From contig CALCHI010000341.1 in the NCBI GenBank assembly GCA_937901285.1, forward strand, positions 1-7,541: a stretch of DNA of 7,541 nucleotides, in the 5' to 3' direction. Shown here piece after piece: positions 1-5,739 of this stretch (the first letter of the stretch is position 1; each line of letters begins with the position of its first letter). This DNA comes from UBA8437 sp003445035 (GTDB lineage Bacteria; Planctomycetota; Planctomycetia; Planctomycetales; Planctomycetaceae). The notes under the pieces are model-generated. The model was given only the letters and a program-made list of their open reading frames with translations. It searched no databases and was not told where the DNA came from. Made by a program: the position numbers and the translations under genes.

Positions 1-320
1 ATCGCTTTCAACGACCAGGTGCCACTGATCATGTAGTCGGCGGTGGCAGTTGCAGAGCGAAGATTGGCGGGGACCATGGCGAACTGCAGTGACGCCCCGC
101 CCTGGAGGAACAACACGGCGACGTCGTTGGGGATGCTGGCCAGGCGGCGGATCCTGCCCTCGGCCGATGAGAGCACCTCGCCGAAAGCGGGTCCGCGGTG
201 GGAATGTTCGAGCACGCCGATGCCGGTCTCACCCAAGGACAGCAGGTGCTCTCGTGCGGCGGAAAGGACAGGCTCGGGCAGCACTGCGGGACCAGCCGAG
301 AAGTTGTGGAGTCGCTGCAC
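1..320 (-). CDS. serC: Phosphoserine aminotransferase SerC, N-terminal part (runs off left edge)
   Basis: This is the start of a PLP-dependent phosphoserine aminotransferase. The enzyme converts 3-phosphohydroxypyruvate and glutamate to phosphoserine in cytosolic serine synthesis, and in many bacteria also serves pyridoxal phosphate synthesis. I translated 106 codons from a GTG at 320. The protein opens with NFSAGPAVLPE (residues 6-16). It then shows the substrate-binding SHR (40-42), the PLP-phosphate motif FLQGGASLQF (71-80) and the GTW segment whose Trp102 stacks on the cofactor ring in E. coli SerC. Spacing matches E. coli almost residue for residue, so the GTG start is well placed, and no other start codon lies between it and the predicted promoter. 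There is no Shine-Dalgarno match before it. The catalytic lysine and the C-terminal two thirds lie outside the window. It diverges from prs. Confidence 0.95.
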   Translation of the reverse strand, partial: MQRLHNFSAGPAVLPEPVLSAAREHLLSLGETGIGVLEHSHRGPAFGEVLSSAEGRIRRLASIPNDVAVLFLQGGASLQFAMVPANLRSATATADYMISGTWSLKA

Positions 321-366
321 GGTGACGGTGCCGGTCGCCGGGGGGCGGGAAGAAGTGACAGGAGGT

Positions 367-395
367 GTGATAGGCGGCGGTGCGTGGGGCGTCAA
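367..395 (-). promoter_or_regulatory. Sigma70-type promoter of serC
   Basis: On the minus strand TTGACG (395 to 390) is followed after exactly 17 bases by TATCAC (372 to 367). The -35 box matches the consensus at five of six positions. Transcription would begin near 360, giving a leader of about 40 bases before the GTG at 320. It lies wholly in the serC-prs gap. This rests on motif and spacing only. Confidence 0.6.
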
Positions 396-433
396 TCCCC
401 GTGAGGGTCGGCTTTCGAGTTGTCGTGACCTTG

Positions 434-439
434 TATATC
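434..439 (+). promoter_or_regulatory. Possible -10 element of prs (weak)
   Basis: TATATC is the only AT-rich hexamer upstream of prs in a GC-rich stretch. No good -35 box stands 16-18 bases before it (the best candidates are poor matches around 411-418). If it is used, transcription would begin at about 446, and translation would have to start at the ATG at 449 on a nearly leaderless message. This is a tentative call. Confidence 0.25.
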
Positions 440-1465
440 ATGCTCCCGATGAATGCCGCCGCCGACAATCCCGTCGCACGATCCGGGCCCCGAGCCCAGC
501 CGTTCCAGGCGCCCCAGGGTGACTTGGCGGTGTTGCCGGGTTCGGGCAATCCGATCCTGGCCCAGGCCATTGCTGACGGCCTGAGCGTGCCGCTGGTGCC
601 CTGTCACGCCCATGTCTTCAGCGAGGGCAATGTGTTTGTGCGGGTCAAGGAGAATGTTCGCGGGCGCGACGTGTACGTGATTCAAGGCGTCCACTTTCCG
701 GTCAACGACAATTTCATGGAGTTGCTGTTCTGGATTGATGCACTGAAGCGGGCCAGCGCCCAGCACGTGACCGCTGTGATCCCCTTCTTCAGCTATGCCA
801 AGGGTGACAAGAAGGATGAGCCCCGGGTGTCGATCCGTGCACGGGTCTGTGCTGATGCGATCGAAGCGGCTGGAGCGGATCGGGTCTTGACCATGGATCT
901 GCACAGTCCGCAGATCCAGGGGTTCTTCCGCATTCCGGTCGACCATCTTTACGCCCGGCACACCATCTGTGACCACGTGCGAGCCCTGGAGATCCCCGAC
1001 CTGGTCGTTTGCAGTCCCGACACCGGTTTTGCCAAGGACGCGGTTGATTACGCCCGCGTGCTCGACGTTCCGGCTGTGTTCGGCAGCAAGCAACGGACCG
1101 GCCACGACGAAAAGGCGGAGGTGCTGGAGATCGTCGGTGATGTCGAGGGCAAAAACGTGCTGGTGGTCGATGACTTCACGATTACCGGCGGCTCCCTGGT
1201 CAGCGCCGGGGAGGTGCTCAAGCAGCGAGGAGCGCGTGATGTCTATGCGGCAGTCAGCCATGGAGTGTTCTCCAAGGGGGCCGCGGACAGGATTGGCGGC
1301 AGCGTGATCAAGAAAATGCTGATCACCGACACAATTGAGACGGCCTTCGAACCGTTGCCCGAGAATGTCGAAGTCGTCAGCGTGGCTCCACTGTTCGCCA
1401 ATGCGATACGGTCGATACACGAACGCACCAGCGTCAGCCAGTTGTTCCCTGGAACGCGAGGCTGA
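440..1465 (+). CDS. prs: Ribose-phosphate pyrophosphokinase (PRPP synthetase), divergent loop variant
   Basis: This cytosolic enzyme makes PRPP from ribose 5-phosphate and ATP for purine, pyrimidine, NAD, His and Trp synthesis. It has 341 residues from the ATG at 440; E. coli Prs has 315. Family landmarks are VLPGSGNP (31-38), ENVRGRDVYVIQG (71-83), NDNFMEL (89-95), DLHSPQIQGFF (153-163, with the Mg-binding His155), a KQR catalytic-loop motif (217-219) and the ribose-phosphate loop VDDFTITGGS (243-252). Two sites differ from the usual enzyme. The loop has Ile248 where DDMIDTGG has its third Asp, and the ATP-site segment reads YAKGDKKDEPR rather than YARQDRR-like. The start is uncertain. ATG 449 is equally good, and neither has a Shine-Dalgarno site. 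A GTG at 380 would keep the frame open, but it adds sequence unlike the family and would put coding sequence over the serC promoter. mutS follows after 46 bases with no visible terminator, so co-transcription is likely. It could be a specialised paralogue rather than the cell's main enzyme. Confidence 0.9.
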   Translation: MLPMNAAADNPVARSGPRAQPFQAPQGDLAVLPGSGNPILAQAIADGLSVPLVPCHAHVFSEGNVFVRVKENVRGRDVYVIQGVHFPVNDNFMELLFWIDALKRASAQHVTAVIPFFSYAKGDKKDEPRVSIRARVCADAIEAAGADRVLTMDLHSPQIQGFFRIPVDHLYARHTICDHVRALEIPDLVVCSPDTGFAKDAVDYARVLDVPAVFGSKQRTGHDEKAEVLEIVGDVEGKNVLVVDDFTITGGSLVSAGEVLKQRGARDVYAAVSHGVFSKGAADRIGGSVIKKMLITDTIETAFEPLPENVEVVSVAPLFANAIRSIHERTSVSQLFPGTRG

Positions 1466-1511
1466 TTGTCCTCGCACTCATCTGTTCCCGAACTTTTTCG
1501 ACACCGGCGTC

Positions 1512-4244
1512 ATGGCGGATTCCGGAGCACCCGAACAACCCGATTCGCAGGACAACGGTGGTTCACCGCCGTCGTCGGATGTTGCTGACAGCGCTGCGGC
1601 GGGTAAGACCCGCTCGGGGTCGGACAAGGGGCGGAGCGGCAAGCTGACCCCGATGATGCAGCGGTACACCGAGGTCAAGGGGCAGAACCCTGAGGCCGTG
1701 CTGCTGTTCCGGATGGGGGATTTTTACGAGCTGTTTTTCGAGGATGCTGAGGTGGTGGCCCCGGTGTTGGGGTTGACCCTGACCAGTCGTGACAAGAACT
1801 CGGACAACCCGGTTCCGATGGCAGGGTTTCCCTACCACGCACTGGACGGCTACCTGCAGAAGTTGATCCGGGCGGGTTACCGGGTGGCGATCTGTGATCA
1901 GGTGGAGGACCCCAAGACGGCCAAGGGGATGGTGCGTCGTGAGGTGACTCAGACGGTGACACCCGGCACGTTGACCGATCCGGCGCTGTTGGATCCTCGT
2001 TCGTACAACTACATCGCCGGGGTGGCCTCGACGCGCGATGGGATCGGCCTGGCCTGGCTGGAACTCTCGACTGGCCGTTTCCAGGCGACGACCGTCACGT
2101 TGACCGACTTGTCCGATGAACTGGCCAGGTTGTCTCCGGCCGAATGCCTGGTGGCCGAGGACACGGTTGACGAACTTGGGCTGGGGTGGCTGGCCGACCA
2201 GTTGGGGATCAGCCTGGCCCATCGGGCTGCTTGGCAGTTTGGGGTCGAAACCTGCAGGAGGACGTTACTGGACCATTTCGGCACGCGGACGTTGGCGGGA
2301 TTCGATTTCAGTGACGACGACACCGCTGCGGCGACGGCGGCGGGCGCCTTGCTGGCGTACGCCGCCGAAAACCATCTCAGTGCCCTGCCCCACGTGGCCC
2401 GCCTGGAAGCGTACTCGAGCAGCCGGTTCCTGGTGATCGACGAGGCGACCCGGCGGAGCCTGGAATTGACCAGGACCTTGATCGATGGAAATCGAGATGG
2501 AAGCCTGCTGGGGGTTGTCGACGAAACGGTGACGTCGATGGGGGCCCGTTTGCTGGGCGAGTGGCTCTCGAATCCGCTGACCGATATCGAACAGATCAGC
2601 CAAAGGCTGGATGCTGTCGAGGAGTTTCGCAGTGGGCCCACGGTGTGCCGCGAGGTCCAGGAACAGCTCAAGGGCATCTACGATCTCGAACGCCTGACGT
2701 CACGAGTCGCTACCGGCCGGGCGTCGCCACGGGACCTCGGGTGTCTCTCGGGGACATTGGCGCGTCTTCCGCAGTTGAAGCAGTTGCTTGCTGAACGAGA
2801 TGCGGGGCTGCTGGGGCAACTTGAAGATCGCCTGGACTTGTGCTCCGACGTGCTGGAACGGGTCTCCGCGACGCTTGTCGAGGATCCCCCGTTGCTGGTC
2901 TCCGACGGTGGCATTATACGTGACGGGTTCGACGCCGAATTGGATCAGTTGCGGGACTTGGCAAGGGGGGGCAAGGAGTGGATTGCGGCCTACCAGGCCA
3001 GCGAAAGTGAGCGAACCGGGATTTCGAATCTGAAGGTCGGGTTCAACAAGGTGTTCGGTTACTACCTGGAGGTGACCGCCGCCCACCTGGCGAAGGTCCC
3101 GGAGGAATACATCCGCAAGCAGACATTGAAGAACCAGGAACGGTACGTCACTCCGGAGTTGAAGGAGCACGAGGAGAAGGTGCTGCGGGCCGAAGAGCAG
3201 GCGGTGGTGCTGGAGCAACGTTTTTTCGGTGCTCTTCGCGAATCGGTGTCGAGCGAGTGTTTGCGGCTCCAGGCGTCAGCCGGTGTGCTGGCCCGCTTGG
3301 ACGTACTGGCCGGACTGGGGGTCCTGGCGGCTTCCCGGGGCTATTGCCGTCCCGAGTTGACCGAGGAGCCGATCCTGGATTTGCGGGAGAGCCGTCATCC
3401 GGTGCTCGACCGGATTCAGCCGACCGGCGAGTTTGTTCCCAATGCCGTTCGGGTCGGGGGAGCAACCGGTCATATGCAGATCATCACCGGACCAAATATG
3501 GCCGGAAAGAGCACCTACATCCGGCAGGCGGCGCTCGTAACGATCCTGGCTCAGATGGGTTCTTTTGTTCCGGCCAGTGAAGCTCGGGTCGGGGTCGCAG
3601 ACCGGGTGTTCGCCAGGGTCGGGGCCAGCGACGAGTTGAGTAAAGGGCAGAGCACCTTCATGGTCGAAATGACCGAGACGGCGAGGATTCTCAACGCTGC
3701 CAGTCGTCATAGCCTGGTGGTTCTGGATGAAATTGGACGCGGCACCAGTACGTACGACGGCATCTCGTTGGCCTGGGCGATCACCGAACACCTGCACGAC
3801 CGCGTTGGTTGCCGAACGCTGTTCGCGACGCATTACCACGAATTGACCGAACTGACATCGACCCTTGGCGGTGCGGTCAACCTGAACGTGGCGGTGCACG
3901 AACAGGATGAGGATGTGGTCTTCCTGCACAAGATCATCGAGGGGTCGGCTGACAAGAGCTACGGAATTCACGTGGCCCGATTGGCAGGCGTTCCCGGCGA
4001 CGTGATCGATCGGGCACGCGTGATCCTGGAGACACTCGAATCGGATCATCTGGACGAGGAGGGCCGTCCTCGCGTGCCGACACGGCCAACCGGACCAACA
4101 TCCAGTCGCCAGTTGTCTCTGTTCGAGACGCCACCGCACCCGTTGCTGGAGGAGATCCGCGGGATGGATATCGAGTCAATGACTCCGCTGGCGGCGCTCG
4201 AGGAACTGGACCGGATTCGAAAGTCGTTGCTGGATGCGACGTAG
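1512..4244 (+). CDS. mutS: DNA mismatch repair protein MutS
   Basis: MutS finds mismatched and looped-out bases after replication and, in its ATP-bound clamp form, recruits MutL. The protein has 910 residues, somewhat longer than E. coli MutS (853). Visible parts are the mismatch-reading FYE (71-73, inside FRMGDFYELFFEDA), connector and lever/clamp regions (very roughly 165-600) with the conserved FNKVFGYYLEVT, and the ATPase domain. The ATPase domain has Walker A GPNMAGKS (660-667), Walker B VVLDE (736-740), then GRGTSTYDG and FATHYHELTEL. Near the C-terminus QLSLF (867-871) matches the beta-clamp binding motif, followed by the conserved MTPLAALEEL dimerisation helix. All key residues are present, so it should be active. 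A 43-residue Ser/Gly/Asp-rich stretch precedes KLTPMMQRY, about 35 residues more than in E. coli. No ATG, GTG or TTG lies between 1512 and the Met pair near 1653, and 1512 has no Shine-Dalgarno site. It is likely transcribed with prs and ends 27 bases from adk. Confidence 0.97.
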   Translation: MADSGAPEQPDSQDNGGSPPSSDVADSAAAGKTRSGSDKGRSGKLTPMMQRYTEVKGQNPEAVLLFRMGDFYELFFEDAEVVAPVLGLTLTSRDKNSDNPVPMAGFPYHALDGYLQKLIRAGYRVAICDQVEDPKTAKGMVRREVTQTVTPGTLTDPALLDPRSYNYIAGVASTRDGIGLAWLELSTGRFQATTVTLTDLSDELARLSPAECLVAEDTVDELGLGWLADQLGISLAHRAAWQFGVETCRRTLLDHFGTRTLAGFDFSDDDTAAATAAGALLAYAAENHLSALPHVARLEAYSSSRFLVIDEATRRSLELTRTLIDGNRDGSLLGVVDETVTSMGARLLGEWLSNPLTDIEQISQRLDAVEEFRSGPTVCREVQEQLKGIYDLERLTSRVATGRASPRDLGCLSGTLARLPQLKQLLAERDAGLLGQLEDRLDLCSDVLERVSATLVEDPPLLVSDGGIIRDGFDAELDQLRDLARGGKEWIAAYQASESERTGISNLKVGFNKVFGYYLEVTAAHLAKVPEEYIRKQTLKNQERYVTPELKEHEEKVLRAEEQAVVLEQRFFGALRESVSSECLRLQASAGVLARLDVLAGLGVLAASRGYCRPELTEEPILDLRESRHPVLDRIQPTGEFVPNAVRVGGATGHMQIITGPNMAGKSTYIRQAALVTILAQMGSFVPASEARVGVADRVFARVGASDELSKGQSTFMVEMTETARILNAASRHSLVVLDEIGRGTSTYDGISLAWAITEHLHDRVGCRTLFATHYHELTELTSTLGGAVNLNVAVHEQDEDVVFLHKIIEGSADKSYGIHVARLAGVPGDVIDRARVILETLESDHLDEEGRPRVPTRPTGPTSSRQLSLFETPPHPLLEEIRGMDIESMTPLAALEELDRIRKSLLDAT

Positions 4245-4271
4245 CGAAGCCGGGTGGCAGTCCGCAACGAG

Positions 4272-4892
4272 TTACTCGCCGGCCTCGCCGAGAAACCGTT
4301 GCTGCACGGGCAACACGTGGTCCAAGACGCGTCCGAGCACCTGGCCGGGAAGGCCTATCGGGTCAACATCGCCGCGGAGTTCGTCCGGGTAATGGTCCAG
4401 CACGGGTGCCGATTCTGACTGGTAGACGTCGAACCGGTGTCGCACGATCGATTCGTCGGCGTCATCGGGGCGTCCTTGCTGGTTGGCACGATCAAGGATC
4501 CGTTGGACCAGAGGCTCGTAGTCGCTGCCTGCGAGGTGCAGCACGAGTTTCACGTCGACGTCGTCGGCGATCATTTCGCACTGTGCGGTGTTGCGGGGAA
4601 TACCATCGAGCAGGAGGATTTGGCGGTCAGGGTCGAACGAGCCGTCGGCGATCAGGCTGGCGAGTTGTTTGCGCCACAGGGAAACGGTGAAGTCGTCGGG
4701 GACGAGGTTGCCACCGGATGTGTATTCGGCAACGGCCTGTCCGTCGGGCGAATCCGGGTCAAGCCCTCGGAAGATCTCCCCGCTGGAGAGATGAAAGAAG
4801 CCTGGCAGTTCCCCAAGGACAACGCCCTGTGTTCCCTTGCCACTTCCGGGTGCACCAAAAAGCAGGATGGCGGCGGGTTGCGGGTGCTTCAT
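4272..4892 (-). CDS. adk: Adenylate kinase family nucleoside monophosphate kinase (short LID)
   Basis: This is a cytosolic P-loop kinase that transfers phosphate between ATP and a nucleoside monophosphate, most likely AMP. It has 206 residues. Motifs in order are P-loop GAPGSGKGT (13-21), FHLSSGEIFR (33-42, the NMP-binding segment with Arg42), NLVPDD (62-67), DGIPRN (96-101) and GRPDDADESIVRHRF (140-154). The LID is the short form, lacking the roughly 30-residue insert of E. coli-type enzymes, and there are no zinc cysteines. DGIPRN with Asn, and the short LID, also occur in UMP/CMP kinases, so the substrate is not certain. The ATG at 4892 is preceded by an AGGA Shine-Dalgarno about 9 bases upstream; the reading frame remains open further upstream, but that part overlaps rpsD and is unlike the family. 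It lies 46 bases after rpsD with no terminator between them, so the two are probably one operon. It converges on mutS. Confidence 0.87.
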   Translation of the reverse strand: MKHPQPAAILLFGAPGSGKGTQGVVLGELPGFFHLSSGEIFRGLDPDSPDGQAVAEYTSGGNLVPDDFTVSLWRKQLASLIADGSFDPDRQILLLDGIPRNTAQCEMIADDVDVKLVLHLAGSDYEPLVQRILDRANQQGRPDDADESIVRHRFDVYQSESAPVLDHYPDELRGDVDPIGLPGQVLGRVLDHVLPVQQRFLGEAGE

Positions 4893-4938
4893 CGGGTCGG
4901 TCCTGTGTGGCGACCGCGGAGTTGCAACAGCCCCGGGA

Positions 4939-5547
4939 TTACCGCGACAAGAAGACGACCACCTTGCCCACGTCCACTGGCAGGCTGACGTCTTCGGCGG
5001 TCGGCAGTGCGGTGACCGTGACAGACAGGTTGTCCGTGTCGATGTCAATCCAGTCGGCGTCGTTGGTCGAGCCCGATTCGAGCAGGGATCCGTAGAGCGC
5101 CTTGAGGTTCGGCCGGTTGCGGACCGAGATCACGTCGCCGGCATTGATGCGAATTGACGGGACAGTGACAGTGCGGCCGTTGACCTGGAAATGTCCGTGA
5201 GAGGCGCCCTGGCGAGCCTGTGGGCGGGTGTCGGCGAAACCGGCCCTGCGGATCACGTTGTCGAGACGTCGCTCGCAGAGCATCAGCAACTGCTCACCGG
5301 TGTTGCCCTGCATCCCCTTGGCAGCGTCGAAGTACCGCCGCAATTGACGTTCGCGCAAACCGTAGTAGTACTTGATCTTTTGTTTTTCAAGCAGCGCGAT
5401 CGCGTAGTTGGAGGGCTTGCGACGCCGCTGTGACATGCCGGGAGGGTAGTCGCGTCGTTCGGCCGCGCGAACCGCGCCGGAATTCTCGAAGATCATCGCG
5501 CCGAGGCGACGGTTGATCCGCGCCTTAGGTCCGGTGTGCCGACCCAT
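4939..5547 (-). CDS. rpsD: 30S ribosomal protein S4
   Basis: S4 is a primary 16S rRNA-binding protein that starts assembly of the 30S body and helps maintain decoding accuracy. The product is 202 residues, close to the usual 200-209. The N-terminal part runs through KARINRRLGAMIF (8-20), KQKIKYYYGLRERQLRRYF (55-73) and GNTGE (81-85). The S4 RNA-binding fold begins at CERRLDNVIRRAGFADTR (91-108) and runs through QARQGASHGHFQVNGR (110-125) to about residue 155. The N-terminal zinc-ribbon cysteines found in some S4 proteins are absent, so this is the cysteine-free type. The ATG at 5547 has GGAGAG upstream at a good distance. It has its own promoter and leader hairpin (listed separately) and is followed by adk. 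In many bacteria S4 represses its own operon by binding the mRNA leader; whether that holds here is not visible. Confidence 0.97.
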   Translation of the reverse strand: MGRHTGPKARINRRLGAMIFENSGAVRAAERRDYPPGMSQRRRKPSNYAIALLEKQKIKYYYGLRERQLRRYFDAAKGMQGNTGEQLLMLCERRLDNVIRRAGFADTRPQARQGASHGHFQVNGRTVTVPSIRINAGDVISVRNRPNLKALYGSLLESGSTNDADWIDIDTDNLSVTVTALPTAEDVSLPVDVGKVVVFLSR

Positions 5548-5554
5548 TCAGTTT

Positions 5555-5560
5555 CTCTCC
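5555..5560 (-). promoter_or_regulatory. Shine-Dalgarno site of rpsD
   Basis: GGAGAG on the minus strand ends 7 bases before the ATG at 5547. It is one of the clearer ribosome binding sites in the window and supports the rpsD start. Confidence 0.7.
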
Positions 5561-5574
5561 GGGGTATGCCCGCC

Positions 5575-5591
5575 AACGGCAAAGGGCCGTT
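5575..5591 (-). promoter_or_regulatory. Small hairpin in the rpsD leader
   Basis: AACGGC and GCCGTT form a perfect 6-bp stem around a 5-base loop, within the first part of the predicted leader (start near 5598, coding from 5547). It ends about 27 bases before the rpsD start codon and has no following U run, so it is not a terminator. It could stabilise the mRNA 5' end or be part of an S4-binding leader; the sequence alone does not say which. Confidence 0.45.
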
Positions 5592-5604
5592 ACTGGAAGC
5601 CCCG

Positions 5605-5633
5605 AATTTAGGTCTCGCGCGGATTGATTTCAA
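5605..5633 (-). promoter_or_regulatory. Sigma70-type promoter of rpsD-adk
   Basis: On the minus strand TTGAAA (5633 to 5628) is followed after exactly 17 bases by TAAATT (5610 to 5605). This is the best promoter match in the window. The expected start is near 5598, giving a leader of about 50 bases. Its strength suits a ribosomal protein gene and implies that rpsD-adk is transcribed independently of the upstream glycosyltransferase. Confidence 0.7.
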
Positions 5634-5646
5634 CCCCTAGAGAGTT

Positions 5647-5684
5647 GATGGCGGGGCCGCCTGCTTGGAAAACAAGCCGCCATC
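5647..5684 (-). terminator. Possible terminator hairpin after the glycosyltransferase gene
   Basis: GATGGCG (5684 to 5678) pairs with CGCCATC (5653 to 5647), and just inside it GCTTG pairs with CAAGC around a TTTTC loop. A 9-base bulge lies on the 3' side. The structure falls 55 to 93 bases after the glycosyltransferase stop codon and just before the rpsD promoter, as expected of a terminator. There is no U run after it, so intrinsic termination is doubtful. Confidence 0.35.
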
Positions 5685-5739
5685 GGTGGGGTGGAGGGTT
5701 TCGTGGCTGGTTTCTGTGCCGCGGTTTGGGCCGTGTAGC

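Noticed and set aside
360..366. A strong AGGAGGT sequence on the plus strand, considered as a ribosome binding site for a longer prs starting at GTG 380.
   Set aside because: The gap of 13 bases to 380 is long, the added residues are unlike PRPP synthetase, and the extension would put coding sequence over the serC -35 box.
43..522. A 159-codon plus-strand open frame at the left edge.
   Set aside because: It overlaps serC, whose minus-strand translation aligns with SerC over 106 residues; the plus-strand product is low-complexity and unlike any protein I know.
392..1477. A 361-codon open frame on the minus strand, almost exactly opposite prs.
   Set aside because: It mirrors the prs frame, as GC-rich codon bias produces in the antisense strand. 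The translation resembles no family, while the plus-strand PRPP synthetase is unmistakable.
3276..4139. A 287-codon minus-strand open frame inside mutS.
   Set aside because: It lies opposite the MutS ATPase domain, its translation has no recognisable motif, and the coding evidence on the plus strand is decisive.
4437..4988. A 183-codon plus-strand open frame opposite adk and the end of rpsD.
   Set aside because: It is a shadow frame: adk and rpsD on the minus strand carry clear family motifs across the same bases.
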